DNA of 64,000 nucleotides from Nocardia sp. CC227C (lineage in GTDB: Bacteria > Actinomycetota > Actinomycetes > Mycobacteriales > Mycobacteriaceae). Location of the stretch: positions 62,001-126,000 of the forward strand of contig NZ_JASITE010000007.1 of assembly GCF_030767025.1 (NCBI RefSeq). The letters run 5' to 3'. Below the pieces are notes generated by a model. It ran no database searches, was not told where the DNA came from, and saw only the letters and a program-made list of their open reading frames with translations. The translations under genes were made by a program, and so were the position numbers. Shown piece by piece: positions 39,303 through 49,089 of the stretch (positions within the stretch are counted from its first letter, which is position 1; each line of letters opens with the position of its first letter).

Positions 39303-39656
39303 TTGCGCACCCGGGTGGTCGCCGCGCTCACCGGCTCGCCCGCCGCGTTCTCGGCCCGCAGCGGGGCCACGGCCGCGCGCAATCAGCATCTGCTGACCAC
39401 GGCCCGGCCGGATCGGGCCGCCGCCGTCATCGGCGGCTACATGGCCTGCTACTCGCTCGGATCCGCCCTGGGGGCGATCACGACCACGTGGGCGTACGGC
39501 ACCCGGGGCTGGGCCGCCTGCTGCGGTCTCGGTGCGGCCTACGCGCTCTGCGCGCTGGTCGTCTGGGCGGTGACCCGGCCGGTGACGAGGCCGGGCGCGG
39601 TCGTGCCCGCCCCGGCTCGGACCGAGGCGTCGTGTGCTGTCGGACCGGGTCAGTAA
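39303..39656 (+). pseudogene. C-terminal remnant of an MFS transporter
   Basis: The frame codes ATAARNQHLLTTARPDRAAA, then VIGGYMACYSLGSALGAI and WAACCGLGAAYALCALVVWA. This looks like the last two or three transmembrane helices and loop of a drug-type MFS protein. The remaining roughly 300 residues of a normal MFS are missing: upstream is only the promoter of the secreted protein. No ribosome binding site is seen. A small independent membrane protein is the alternative. Confidence 0.6.
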
Positions 39657-39659
39657 CCT
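39654..39659 (+). promoter_or_regulatory. -10 element of a probable leaderless uvrC promoter
   Basis: TAACCT is seven bases before the GTG at 39667, at the end of the MFS remnant, with no ribosome binding site. Confidence 0.5.
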
Positions 39660-39666
39660 TGGTGCC

Positions 39667-41802
39667 GTGGCAGATCCCGCGACGTACCGGCCCGCCCCGG
39701 GCACCATTCCTGTCGAACCCGGCGTCTACAAGTTCCGGGACGTGCACAAGCGGGTCATCTACGTCGGCAAGGCCAAGAGCCTGCGCAGTCGGCTCAACTC
39801 CTACTTCGCCGATGTGGCGTCGCTGCATCCGCGCACCCGGCAGATGGTCACCACCGCCGCCAGCGTGGAGTGGACGGTGGTGTCCACGGAGGTGGAAGCC
39901 CTTCAGCTGGAATACAACTGGATCAAGGAGTTCGATCCGCGCTTCAATGTGCGCTACCGGGACGACAAGTCGTATCCGGTGCTGGCGGTCAGCCTGAACG
40001 AGGAGTACCCGCGGGTCTTCGTGTATCGGGGCGCGCGCAAGAAGGGGGTGCGCTATTTCGGGCCGTACGCGCACGCCTGGGCCATTCGCGAGACCCTGGA
40101 CCTGCTGCTGCGGGTGTTCCCGGTGCGCACCTGCTCCACAGGAGTCTTCAAGCGGCACAACCAGATCGGGCGGCCCTGCCTGCTCGGCTACATCGACAAG
40201 TGCTCCGCGCCGTGTATCGGCCGGGTGAACGCGGCCGAGCACCGTCGGATCGTGGAGGACTTCTGCGACTTCCTCTCCGGCAAGACCGACAGACTCGTCA
40301 AGGACCTCGAGAAGCGTATGCACGCCGCGGCCGAGGAGCTCGACTTCGAGACCGCGGCCCGGCTGCGCGACGACGTGCAGGCGCTGCGGCGGGCGCTGGA
40401 GAAGCAGGCCGTGGTGCTCGGCACCGGCACCGACGCCGACGTCGTCAATTTCGCCCTCGACGAACTCGAGGTCGCGGTGCAGATCTTCCACGTGCGCGAC
40501 GGTCGGGTGCGCGGGCAGCGCGGCTGGGTGGTGGACAAATCCGGCGATGCCCTCGACCTGAGCTGGGCGGGTCCGGAGGCGGCAGCTCGGGGAACCGCGG
40601 AGGGCCCCGACTCGGGTCGTACCGGGCACAGCGGTGTGGCGGCGGGGGGAGAGCTGCCCGCCTTGGTCGAGCAGTTCCTCACCCAGTTCTACGGGGAGCA
40701 GTCGGCGGTGGCCGCCCAGTCCGGTGACGAGCAGCCCGGAGCCGTGGTCCCGCGCGAGGTGCTGGTTCCGGCCCTGCCCGGGGACGCCGAACAGGTTCAG
40801 CAGTGGCTGTCGGGTCTGCGCGGTTCGGCGGTGCGGCTGCGGGTGCCGCAGCGCGGCGACAAGAAGGCCCTCGCCGAGACCGTGCAGCGCAATGCCATGG
40901 AGGCGCTGGCCCAGCACAAGCTCAAGCGCGCCGGTGACCTGACCGCCCGGTCGGCGGCGTTGCAGGGCATTCAGGACGCCCTCGATCTGGACAGCGCCCC
41001 GCTGCGCATCGAGTGCGTGGACATCTCCCATGTGCAGGGCACCGACGTGGTGGCCTCGCTGGTGGTGTTCGAGGACGGGCTGCCCCGCAAATCGGAGTAC
41101 CGCCACTACGCCATCAAGGAGGCGGCGGGGGAGGGGCGCTCCGACGACGTGGCCAGCATCGCCGAGGTGACCCGGCGGCGCTTCGCCAAACTGCGGCGCG
41201 ATCTGGATGCCGCCGTCGCGGCGGAACTCGAATCCGACACCGAGACAATCGATTCCAGCCTGCCCGGCATCGACCCGAAGACCGGGAAGCCGCGGCGCTT
41301 CGCCTACCCGCCCAACCTGTACGTGGTCGACGGCGGCGCGCCCCAGGTCAACGCCGCCGCCGAGGTGCTCGACGAACTCGGCATCACCGACGTCGCGGTG
41401 ATCGGCCTGGCCAAGCGCCTCGAGGAGGTGTGGGTGCCGAACGAGCCCGACCCGGTGATCATGCCGCGCACCAGTGAATCGCTGTACCTGCTGCAACGGG
41501 TGCGCGACGAGGCGCACCGCTTCGCCATCACCTTCCACCGCAGCAAGCGTTCGCGCCGGATGACCGAATCCGCCCTCGACGCGGTGCCGGGTCTCGGTTC
41601 GACCCGCAAAACGGCGCTGGTGACCCACTTCGGGTCGGTCGCCAAACTGAAGCAGGCTATGGTGGAGGAGATCACCGAGGTCCCGGGCATCGGCGTGGCC
41701 ACGGCCAGGGCGGTGCTGTCCGCCCTGCGCGGCGACCGTGACCAGGAGGTCCGCGACCGGGAAGGGCATGACCAGCACATTCGTGTCGGCGACGCGGACT
41801 GA
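39667..41802 (+). CDS. uvrC: Excinuclease ABC subunit C
   Basis: The 711-residue nuclease makes both cuts in nucleotide excision repair with UvrAB. In order: GIY-YIG domain (PGVYKFRDVHKRVIYVGKAK, residues about 17-36), UVR domain (KRMHAAAEELDFETAARLRDDV), the UvrC homology/RNase H-like domain (IECVDISHVQGTDVVASLVVF and YVVDGGAPQVNAA), and a C-terminal helix-hairpin-helix pair (VPGLGSTRKTALV, VPGIGVATARAVL). GTG 39667 is seven bases after TAACCT, so the mRNA is probably leaderless. It heads the conserved uvrC-rapZ-yvcK-whiA block. Confidence 0.95.
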   Translation: MADPATYRPAPGTIPVEPGVYKFRDVHKRVIYVGKAKSLRSRLNSYFADVASLHPRTRQMVTTAASVEWTVVSTEVEALQLEYNWIKEFDPRFNVRYRDDKSYPVLAVSLNEEYPRVFVYRGARKKGVRYFGPYAHAWAIRETLDLLLRVFPVRTCSTGVFKRHNQIGRPCLLGYIDKCSAPCIGRVNAAEHRRIVEDFCDFLSGKTDRLVKDLEKRMHAAAEELDFETAARLRDDVQALRRALEKQAVVLGTGTDADVVNFALDELEVAVQIFHVRDGRVRGQRGWVVDKSGDALDLSWAGPEAAARGTAEGPDSGRTGHSGVAAGGELPALVEQFLTQFYGEQSAVAAQSGDEQPGAVVPREVLVPALPGDAEQVQQWLSGLRGSAVRLRVPQRGDKKALAETVQRNAMEALAQHKLKRAGDLTARSAALQGIQDALDLDSAPLRIECVDISHVQGTDVVASLVVFEDGLPRKSEYRHYAIKEAAGEGRSDDVASIAEVTRRRFAKLRRDLDAAVAAELESDTETIDSSLPGIDPKTGKPRRFAYPPNLYVVDGGAPQVNAAAEVLDELGITDVAVIGLAKRLEEVWVPNEPDPVIMPRTSESLYLLQRVRDEAHRFAITFHRSKRSRRMTESALDAVPGLGSTRKTALVTHFGSVAKLKQAMVEEITEVPGIGVATARAVLSALRGDRDQEVRDREGHDQHIRVGDAD

Positions 41803-41921
41803 CCCGCCCGAAAGGGACACGCCCGGCGTGACGGTCGCCGCGCATCGGCGTGTCGCGATGTCGGATCGGTGATCGGTGCAGCATGATCGAGGCAACGCCC
41901 AGACACGAATCCGGTTAGGAC

Positions 41922-42878
41922 ATGACGCGCGTCGAATCCAGTAGTACAGCGGACAGTGCCCCGTCGACATCCATCCCCGAAGAGGTTCCCGCCGCGCCCG
42001 TCGAGGTCGTCATCGTCACCGGACTCTCCGGTGCGGGCCGCGGCACCGCGGCCCGCGTGCTCGAGGACCTCGGCTGGTACGTGGCCGACAATCTGCCTCC
42101 CGAGCTGATCGCCCGGCTGGTGGAACTCGGCGCTTCGGCCGACCCTCCCATTTCCAAGCTGGCCCTGGTCATGGATGTGCGCAGCCGGTTCTTCACCGGT
42201 GATCTCTCCGCCGTGACCGAGCAGTTGCGCGGCGCGGGCGTGCGCACCCGCGTCCTGTTCCTCGAAGCGTCCGATGATGTGCTGATTCGACGTTTCGGCT
42301 TCGCCCGCCGGCGGCATCCTCTACAGAGTGAGAGCGCTGACGGCACGTTGTCCGAGGGCATCGCCGCGGAACGGCGTCGGCTGGCATCGGTCAAGACCGC
42401 CGCCGACGTGGTCATCGACACCACCGCGCTGTCGGTGCACCAACTGCACCGGCGGCTCGAGGAGGTCTACGGCGGCGGTGCGCCCACCGCCTTGCAGTTG
42501 ACCGTCCAGTCGTTCGGGTTCAAGTACGGAGTTCCGCTGGACGCGGACATGGTGTTGGATGTGCGTTTTCTGCCCAATCCGCATTGGGTGCCGGAACTCC
42601 GCGAACAGACCGGACAGGATGCCGAGGTGAGCGAGTACGTATTGGGGCAGCGGGGCGCGCGGGACTACCTGAGCACCTGTCGGCACCTCATCGACCTCAC
42701 CACCGACGGCTACCGTCAAGAGGGGAAGCGATACATGACCGTGGCAGTGGGCTGCACCGGCGGCAAGCACCGCAGCGTGGCGATAGCGGAGGCGCTGGGC
42801 GGACTGCTCGGTGACGACGTCGACAGCGGCTCGGTGGACGTGGTCCGCGTGGTGCATCGGGACCTGGGGCGAGAATGA
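41922..42878 (+). CDS. rapZ: RNase adapter RapZ-like P-loop nucleotide-binding protein
   Basis: The 318-residue protein (YvcJ/RapZ family) binds nucleotides. In E. coli RapZ delivers a small RNA to RNase E in amino-sugar control; the actinobacterial role is less clear. The P-loop VIVTGLSGAGRGTAARVLED is at about residues 29-48, with VADNLPPELI after it. The C-terminal domain has KYGVPLDADMVLDVRFLPNP and VAVGCTGGKHRSVAIAEAL. The usual GxSGxGKS lysine is arginine here (GAGRGT). ATG 41922 has AGGA nearby. The stop overlaps yvcK (ATGA). Confidence 0.92.
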   Translation: MTRVESSSTADSAPSTSIPEEVPAAPVEVVIVTGLSGAGRGTAARVLEDLGWYVADNLPPELIARLVELGASADPPISKLALVMDVRSRFFTGDLSAVTEQLRGAGVRTRVLFLEASDDVLIRRFGFARRRHPLQSESADGTLSEGIAAERRRLASVKTAADVVIDTTALSVHQLHRRLEEVYGGGAPTALQLTVQSFGFKYGVPLDADMVLDVRFLPNPHWVPELREQTGQDAEVSEYVLGQRGARDYLSTCRHLIDLTTDGYRQEGKRYMTVAVGCTGGKHRSVAIAEALGGLLGDDVDSGSVDVVRVVHRDLGRE

Positions 42879-43921
42879 GCGGGCGGGAGGCGAACCCGGC
42901 CATCGCCGCGCTGGGCGGTGGACACGGGCTGTACGCGACCCTGACGGCGGTCCGTCGGCTCACCCGCAAGATCACGGCGGTGGTGACGGTCTCCGACGAC
43001 GGGGGTTCCTCGGGTCGGCTGCGCGCCGAGTTGGGCATGCTCCCGCCGGGAGATCTGCGGATGGCGCTCGCGGCCCTGGCCGAGGAGACCGACGGCATCT
43101 GGGCGCGCACCGTGCAGCACCGCTTCGGCGGGACCGGCGCGCTGGCCGGGCATTCGGTGGGCAATCTGGTTCTGGCGGGCCTCACCGAGGAACTCGGTGA
43201 CCCGGTCGCGGCGCTCGACGAGGCGGGAAGAATTCTGCGCATCACAGGCAGGGTGCTACCGATGTCGCCGATCGCGCTCACCATCGAAGCGGATGTGGCG
43301 GGGCTGGAGGCCGACCCGCGCGTGAGCCGCTGCATTCGCGGCCAGGTGGCGGTGGCGACCACGCCGGGCAAGGTGCGACGTGTCCGATTGATCCCGTCCG
43401 ACCCGCCCGCGTGCCCGGAGGCGACCTCCGCGATCGAGCACGCGGATGTCGTCGTTCTGGGCCCGGGCAGCTGGTTCACCAGCGTGATTCCGCATGTGCT
43501 CGTGCCGGAGCTGCACGACGCGCTGGTGCACACGCGGGGTCGGAAGATCTTGGTGCTCAATCTCGCGGCAGAACCGGGCGAAACGGCCGGATTCTCCGCG
43601 GAGCGGCACCTGCATGTATTGTCCCAGCACGCACCGGATTTCACAGTCGACGATATCGTGGTCGATTCCGGCTCCGTACCGGAGGGTAGGGAACGCGAAC
43701 ATGTGGCAAGAGCTGCCGAACAGCTGCGAGCACGAGTAACCTTCGCTGATGTCGCCGAGGCGGGGACGGACCGGCACCACCCCGGAAAGCTTGCCGCCGC
43801 ATTGGATCAGGTGATCCGGCAGCCTCGGCCGGAACTGGCAGGGCTTCGAAGCGAAGGACGGCGTATGGGCCAGCATGTGCGATCCGGGTTGGGTGGAAAG
43901 GAGCGCGTCTCGTGGCGATGA
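42875..43921 (+). CDS. yvcK: YvcK/CofD-like gluconeogenesis factor
   Basis: The 348-residue protein belongs to the YvcK family, which binds UDP-sugars and affects cell shape and carbon use in B. subtilis and mycobacteria (CuvA). Family motifs: AALGGGHGLYATLTAVRRL, VVTVSDDGGSSGRLRAELG, LPPGDLRMALAAL, HSVGNLVLAGL, and VVLGPGSWFTSVIPHVL. It overlaps rapZ by four bases and whiA by ten, so the three are translated together. Confidence 0.93.
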   Translation: MSGREANPAIAALGGGHGLYATLTAVRRLTRKITAVVTVSDDGGSSGRLRAELGMLPPGDLRMALAALAEETDGIWARTVQHRFGGTGALAGHSVGNLVLAGLTEELGDPVAALDEAGRILRITGRVLPMSPIALTIEADVAGLEADPRVSRCIRGQVAVATTPGKVRRVRLIPSDPPACPEATSAIEHADVVVLGPGSWFTSVIPHVLVPELHDALVHTRGRKILVLNLAAEPGETAGFSAERHLHVLSQHAPDFTVDDIVVDSGSVPEGREREHVARAAEQLRARVTFADVAEAGTDRHHPGKLAAALDQVIRQPRPELAGLRSEGRRMGQHVRSGLGGKERVSWR

Positions 43922-44895
43922 CAGCGGAAGTGAAGGACGAGCTGAGTCGACTCACCGTGTCACAGGTGAGTTCGCGCAAGGCCGAACTGTCCGCGCTACT
44001 CCGGTTCGCCGGTGGACTGCACATCGTGGGCGGTCGGGTGATCGTCGAAGCGGAGGTGGACATGGGTTCCATCGCGCGCCGACTGCGCCGCGAGATCTTC
44101 GAGCTGTACGGCTACGGATCGGATGTGCACGTGCTCGGCGCGGGCGGACTGCGCAAAACCTCCCGGTATGTAGTACGCGTTTCCAAGGAGGGCGAGGCGC
44201 TCGCCCGGCAGACCGGATTGCTGGATGTGCGCGGTCGGCCGGTCCGGGGTTTGCCCGCCCAAGTGGTCGGCGGCAGCATCTCCGATGCCGAAGCGGCCTG
44301 GCGCGGAGCGTTTCTCGCACACGGGTCGCTCACCGAACCGGGACGCTCCTCGGCCCTCGAGGTGAGCTGTCCGGGACCGGAGGCGGCGCTCGCGCTGGTG
44401 GGCGCGGCCCGTCGCATGGGCATCTCCGCCAAGGCGCGCGAGGTGCGCGGCACCGACCGCGTGGTGGTGCGCGACGGTGAGGCCATCGGCGCGCTGCTCA
44501 CCCGGATGGGCGCGCAGGACACCCGGTTGACCTGGGAGGAGCGGCGCATGCGCCGCGAGGTCCGGGCCACCGCCAACCGCCTGGCGAATTTCGACGACGC
44601 CAATCTGCGCCGCTCGGCCCGCGCCGCCGTGGCCGCCGCGGCCCGGGTGGAACGCGCGCTGGAGATCCTCGGCGACGACGTGCCGGACCATTTGGCCGCC
44701 GCGGGCAAGCTGCGCGTGCTGCACCGGCAGGCCTCGCTGGAGGAACTGGGCCAGCTGGCCGATCCGCCCATGACGAAAGATGCTGTGGCGGGCCGCATTC
44801 GGCGACTGCTGTCGATGGCGGACCGCCGCGCCAAGGAACTCGGCGTGCCCGACACCGAATCCGCCGTCACCGCGGAACTGCTCGAGGACGCGTGA
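43912..44895 (+). CDS. whiA: Sporulation/division regulator WhiA
   Basis: The 327-residue DNA-binding protein has the N-terminal homing-endonuclease-like fold (TAEVKDELSRLTVSQVSSRKAELSALLRFAGG, given by its ends), the LAGLIDADG-like WRGAFLAHGS segment, and a C-terminal helix-turn-helix (LASLEELGQLADPPMTKDAVAG-like region). WhiA controls septation genes with WhiB in Streptomyces. The GTG at 43912 overlaps yvcK and has AAAGGAG at 43897-43903. A strong terminator follows 31 bases after the stop. Confidence 0.94.
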   Translation: MAMTAEVKDELSRLTVSQVSSRKAELSALLRFAGGLHIVGGRVIVEAEVDMGSIARRLRREIFELYGYGSDVHVLGAGGLRKTSRYVVRVSKEGEALARQTGLLDVRGRPVRGLPAQVVGGSISDAEAAWRGAFLAHGSLTEPGRSSALEVSCPGPEAALALVGAARRMGISAKAREVRGTDRVVVRDGEAIGALLTRMGAQDTRLTWEERRMRREVRATANRLANFDDANLRRSARAAVAAAARVERALEILGDDVPDHLAAAGKLRVLHRQASLEELGQLADPPMTKDAVAGRIRRLLSMADRRAKELGVPDTESAVTAELLEDA

Positions 44896-44926
44896 GACGG
44901 ACCGTTCGGTAGTCGGTGAGTCCGGG

Positions 44927-44969
44927 AACACCCCCGGTCGGGATGGGAGTTCACATCCCCGGGGGTGTT
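44927..44969 (+). terminator. Intrinsic terminator after whiA
   Basis: AACACCCCCGG (44927-44937) pairs with CCGGGGGTGTT (44959-44969); an inner GGGATG/CATCCC extends it. A T-containing tail (TTTCTGTGATGTT) follows, so it ends the uvrC-whiA transcript before gap. Confidence 0.75.
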
Positions 44970-45045
44970 TCTGTGATGTTCCCCGCCGGGTTTAGGGTTA
45001 GTAGGCAACGGGAAAGATTCCGCGACACAACTGAGGAGCGATAAC

Positions 45046-46065
45046 GTGACTGTCCGGGTAGGCATCAACGGCTTCGGCCGCATCGGACGTAACTTCTTCA
45101 GGGCGGTCGAAGCGCAGAAGGCGCTCGGCACCACCGACATCGAAATCGTCGCGGTCAACGACCTCACCGACAACGCGACGCTGGCCACCCTGCTGAAGTA
45201 CGACTCGATCCTCGGCCGGCTGCCGAAGGACGTCTCGCTGGACGGCGACGACACCATCGTGGTCGGCGACCAGCGCATCAAGGCGCTGGCCATCAAGGAG
45301 GGCCCGGCGGCGCTGCCGTGGGGTGACCTGGGTGTCGACGTGGTCGTGGAGTCCACCGGAATCTTCACCGACGCCACCAAGGCCAAGGGTCACCTGGCCG
45401 CCGGCGCGAAGAAGGTCATCATCTCCGCCCCGGCCAAGGGCGAGGACATCACCATCGTCATGGGCGTCAACGACGACTCCTACGACGGTTCGCAGAACAT
45501 CATCTCCAACGCGTCCTGCACCACCAACTGCCTCGGCCCGCTGGCCAAGGTCCTGCACGACTCGTTCGGCATCGAGCGTGGTCTGATGACCACCATCCAC
45601 GCCTACACCCAGGACCAGAACCTGCAGGACGGCCCGCACAGCGACCTGCGCCGGGCCCGCGCCGCCGCGCTGAACATCGTGCCCACCGGCACCGGCGCCG
45701 CCAAGGCCATCGGCCTGGTGCTGCCCGAGCTGCAGGGCAAGCTGGACGGCTACGCGCTGCGCGTGCCGGTCCCGACCGGCTCCATCACCGACCTGACCGC
45801 CGATCTGCGCACCGCCGCCTCGATCGACGAGATCAACGCCGCCATGAAGGAAGCCGCCGAGGGTCCGCTGCGGGGCATCCTGAAGTACAACACCGATCCG
45901 ATCGTCTCCTCCGACATCGTGACCGATCCGCACTCCTCCATCTACGACGCTCCGCTGACCAAGGTCATCGACGGCCAGGTCAAGGTCACCTCGTGGTACG
46001 ACAACGAGTGGGGCTACTCGAACCGTCTCGCCGACCTGATCGGCCTCGTCGGCAAGTCGCTGTAA
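45046..46065 (+). CDS. gap: Glyceraldehyde-3-phosphate dehydrogenase
   Basis: The 339-residue glycolytic enzyme oxidises glyceraldehyde-3-phosphate with NAD. The NAD-binding start VRVGINGFGRIGRNFFRA and the active site SNASCTTNCLGPLAKVL (Cys158) are intact, as is WYDNEWGYSNRL at the end. GTG 45046 has GAGGAG at 45033-45038. TAGGGT at 44993-44998 is a possible -10 element after the whiA terminator. gap-pgk-tpiA form one unit with gaps of 3-4 bases. Confidence 0.97.
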   Translation: MTVRVGINGFGRIGRNFFRAVEAQKALGTTDIEIVAVNDLTDNATLATLLKYDSILGRLPKDVSLDGDDTIVVGDQRIKALAIKEGPAALPWGDLGVDVVVESTGIFTDATKAKGHLAAGAKKVIISAPAKGEDITIVMGVNDDSYDGSQNIISNASCTTNCLGPLAKVLHDSFGIERGLMTTIHAYTQDQNLQDGPHSDLRRARAAALNIVPTGTGAAKAIGLVLPELQGKLDGYALRVPVPTGSITDLTADLRTAASIDEINAAMKEAAEGPLRGILKYNTDPIVSSDIVTDPHSSIYDAPLTKVIDGQVKVTSWYDNEWGYSNRLADLIGLVGKSL

Positions 46066-46069
46066 AGCC

Positions 46070-47293
46070 ATGGCGCTCGAGACACTCCAGGATCTGCTGA
46101 ACGAGGGTGTCGAGGGTCGGGGCGTGCTGGTGCGCTCCGACCTGAACGTTCCCCTCGACAACGGCGTCATCACCGATCCGGGCCGCATCATCGCGTCGGC
46201 CCCGACCATCGCCGCGCTCGCCGAGGCGGGTGCGAAGGTGGTTGTCACCGCGCATCTGGGCCGCCCGAAGGGCGAGCCGGACCCGAAGCTCTCGCTCGCA
46301 CCGGTCGCCGAGCGGCTGGCGCAGGAGCTGGGCCGCAATGTGCAGCTCGCCGGTGACGTGGTGGGCCAGGACGCCCTCGCCCGTTCCGAGGGGCTCACCG
46401 ACGGCGATGTGCTGCTGCTGGAGAACGTGCGTTTCGACGCCCGTGAGACCGGCAAGGACGACGCGCAGCGGGCCAAGCTCGCGGCGGCGCTGGTCGAATT
46501 GGTCGGCGACGACGGCGCTTTCGTCTCCGACGGCTTCGGTGTGGTGCACCGCAAGCAGGCGTCGGTGTACGACGTGGCGAAGCTGCTGCCGCACTACGCC
46601 GGTGGACTCGTGGCGGCCGAGACCGAGGTGCTGAAGAAGCTCACGGAAAATGCCGAGCGGCCGTACGCGGTCGTGCTGGGCGGCTCCAAGGTGTCCGACA
46701 AGCTGGCGGTCATCGAGGCGCTCGCGCCCAAGGTCGACACGCTGGTGATCGGCGGCGGCATGTGCTTCACCTTCCTTGCGGCACAGGGCCTCCCGGTGGG
46801 CTCCTCGCTGTTGCAGGAGGAGATGGTCGACACCTGCAAGAAGCTGCTGGAGACCTACGCCGACGTCATCCACCTCCCGATGGACATCGTGGTGGCGGAC
46901 AAGTTCGCCGCCGACGCCGAGTCGAAGGTGGTGCCCGCCAACGAGATTCCCGAGGGCTGGATGGGCCTGGACATCGGTCCGGAGTCGGTGAACCGCTTCG
47001 CGGCGCTGCTCACCGAGGCCAAGACGGTGTTCTGGAACGGTCCCATGGGCGTGTTCGAGTTCGAGAAGTTCGCCGCGGGTACGCGCGGGGTTGCCGAGGC
47101 GATTGCCACGGCGACCGGCAAGGGCGCGTTCACCGTGGTCGGCGGCGGCGATTCGGCCGCGGCCGTGCGCACCCTGGGCCTGCCGGACGACGGCTTCTCG
47201 CACATCTCCACCGGTGGCGGCGCTTCGCTGGAATACCTGGAGGGCAAGGAACTTCCCGGTATCGCCGTGCTCGACAACGCGGCGGAGGGCTGA
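46070..47293 (+). CDS. pgk: Phosphoglycerate kinase
   Basis: The 407-residue enzyme makes ATP from 1,3-bisphosphoglycerate. RSDLNVPLDNGVITD near residue 20 and HLGRPKGEPDPKLSLAPVA are the substrate-site motifs. PYAVVLGGSKVSDKLAVIE and FTVVGGGDSAAAV bind nucleotide. The ATG comes four bases after the gap stop with no strong ribosome binding site, which implies coupling to gap translation. Confidence 0.97.
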   Translation: MALETLQDLLNEGVEGRGVLVRSDLNVPLDNGVITDPGRIIASAPTIAALAEAGAKVVVTAHLGRPKGEPDPKLSLAPVAERLAQELGRNVQLAGDVVGQDALARSEGLTDGDVLLLENVRFDARETGKDDAQRAKLAAALVELVGDDGAFVSDGFGVVHRKQASVYDVAKLLPHYAGGLVAAETEVLKKLTENAERPYAVVLGGSKVSDKLAVIEALAPKVDTLVIGGGMCFTFLAAQGLPVGSSLLQEEMVDTCKKLLETYADVIHLPMDIVVADKFAADAESKVVPANEIPEGWMGLDIGPESVNRFAALLTEAKTVFWNGPMGVFEFEKFAAGTRGVAEAIATATGKGAFTVVGGGDSAAAVRTLGLPDDGFSHISTGGGASLEYLEGKELPGIAVLDNAAEG

Positions 47294-47296
47294 ACC

Positions 47297-48082
<786 letters not shown>

Positions 48083-48102
48083 GGCACGCCGCTGGAACAC
48101 GC

Positions 48103-48133
48103 AGGGCCGGACATCCATCGGATGTCCGGCCCT
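48103..48133. terminator. Bidirectional terminator between tpiA and yggT
   Basis: A perfect 14-bp stem (48103-48116 with 48120-48133) closes an ATC loop. It lies 20 bases after the tpiA stop and 19 bases beyond the stop of the opposite YggT gene. Confidence 0.85.
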
Positions 48134-48152
48134 TGCCGTCGGTCGCGGGTGA

Positions 48153-48425
48153 CTAGATGAGGATGTTGTACAGCACCAGCGCGACGATGAAGACCACTGT
48201 GAAGGCCAGGTCGATCTGCAGGCCGCCCGCCCGGATCGGCGGCAGCACCTTGCGGACCGGAGCCAGCACCGGTTCGGAGAAGCGGTGGGTGAACTCGCGT
48301 GCCTTGTAGATCCCCGGCGACGGACTCTGCGAGAGGGTGACGATCCAATCCAGCACCAGGCGGGCCAGTAGGAGCAGCAGGAACACCCCTACGACCAGGC
48401 CGAGCAGGGTTCCGATGGCGCCCAT
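48153..48425 (-). CDS. YggT-family membrane protein
   Basis: The 90-residue protein has two hydrophobic segments (LLGLVVGVFLLLLLARLVLDWIV and LAFTVVFIVALVLYNIL) joined by a loop with HRFSEPVLAPVRKVLPP, the family signature. YggT proteins usually lie near ftsZ/sepF/divIVA and are linked to septum or osmotic functions; this copy is elsewhere, so it may be a second paralog. The ATG has AGGAAGGGAG upstream on the minus strand. Confidence 0.9.
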   Translation of the reverse strand: MGAIGTLLGLVVGVFLLLLLARLVLDWIVTLSQSPSPGIYKAREFTHRFSEPVLAPVRKVLPPIRAGGLQIDLAFTVVFIVALVLYNILI

Positions 48426-48587
48426 GGCGTAACTCCCTTCCTGACGGCCGACTCGGCCGTTCTACTCGATCAACGCGCGGATAGCGTTCAGAGTGCCGGA
48501 TTCGCCGTGCTTTCAGGTGATTATCAGGTGAGCGGCCCGCGTGTCGGGTGCCGGAATACTCACATTCTCTTGCGAATGGCCGGCACG

Positions 48588-48593
48588 TAGGCT
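48588..48593 (+). promoter_or_regulatory. -10 element of a probable leaderless promoter
   Basis: TAGGCT stands six bases before the GTG at 48600; no ribosome binding site is present. Confidence 0.5.
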
Positions 48594-48599
48594 CGGGCT

Positions 48600-49064
48600 G
48601 TGCGAGATTCGGTCACAGTCCAGATGGCAGCTCCTCCCGAACGAATCTGGGAGGTGATCAGCGATGTCACCGAGGTCGGGCGGTTCAGCCCGGAGACGTA
48701 CGGCGCGGAATGGCTCGGCGGGGCGACCGGTCCCGCGGTGGGGGTGAAGTTCCGCGGTCGGGTCAATCGCAACGGCTGGGGGCTGAAGTACTCCACCGTC
48801 TGCCGCATCATCGACTGCGAACCCGGACGCGAGTTCGCCTTCAGCGTGCTCGGGCCCGGCAATATGGCGATCAACACTTGGCGCTATCACCTGGAGCCCG
48901 TCGACGGCGGCACCGCGGTCACCGAGTCGTTCCAGCTGAACGACTCGGCGGTGCTGCGGCTGTACTGGCTGCTGGCGGGCTGGACCCGCGGCAAGACGAA
49001 CCGCGACGGCATGCTCGAGACGCTCACCCGGATCAAGCAGTACGTCGAGACCGCGAACCGATAG
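48600..49064 (+). CDS. SRPBCC (polyketide cyclase/START-like) protein
   Basis: The 154-residue protein has the SRPBCC ligand-binding fold: VTVQMAAPPERIWEVISDVTEVGRFSPET at the start (given in parts), central strands with GVKFRGRVNRNG, and a long C-terminal helix (GMLETLTRIKQYVE). It may bind a hydrophobic ligand; the function cannot be named. The GTG start follows TAGGCT by six bases, so a leaderless mRNA is likely. It is convergent with the PhoD gene, 25 bases apart. Confidence 0.82.
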   Translation: MRDSVTVQMAAPPERIWEVISDVTEVGRFSPETYGAEWLGGATGPAVGVKFRGRVNRNGWGLKYSTVCRIIDCEPGREFAFSVLGPGNMAINTWRYHLEPVDGGTAVTESFQLNDSAVLRLYWLLAGWTRGKTNRDGMLETLTRIKQYVETANR

Positions 49065-49089
49065 CGAAACCGAAGGCCCGCCGGGCCGT

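Noticed and set aside
38858..39997. 379-residue frame spanning the secreted gene, MFS remnant and uvrC
   Set aside because: It crosses three unrelated regions in the wrong frame; the uvrC part is a shadow.
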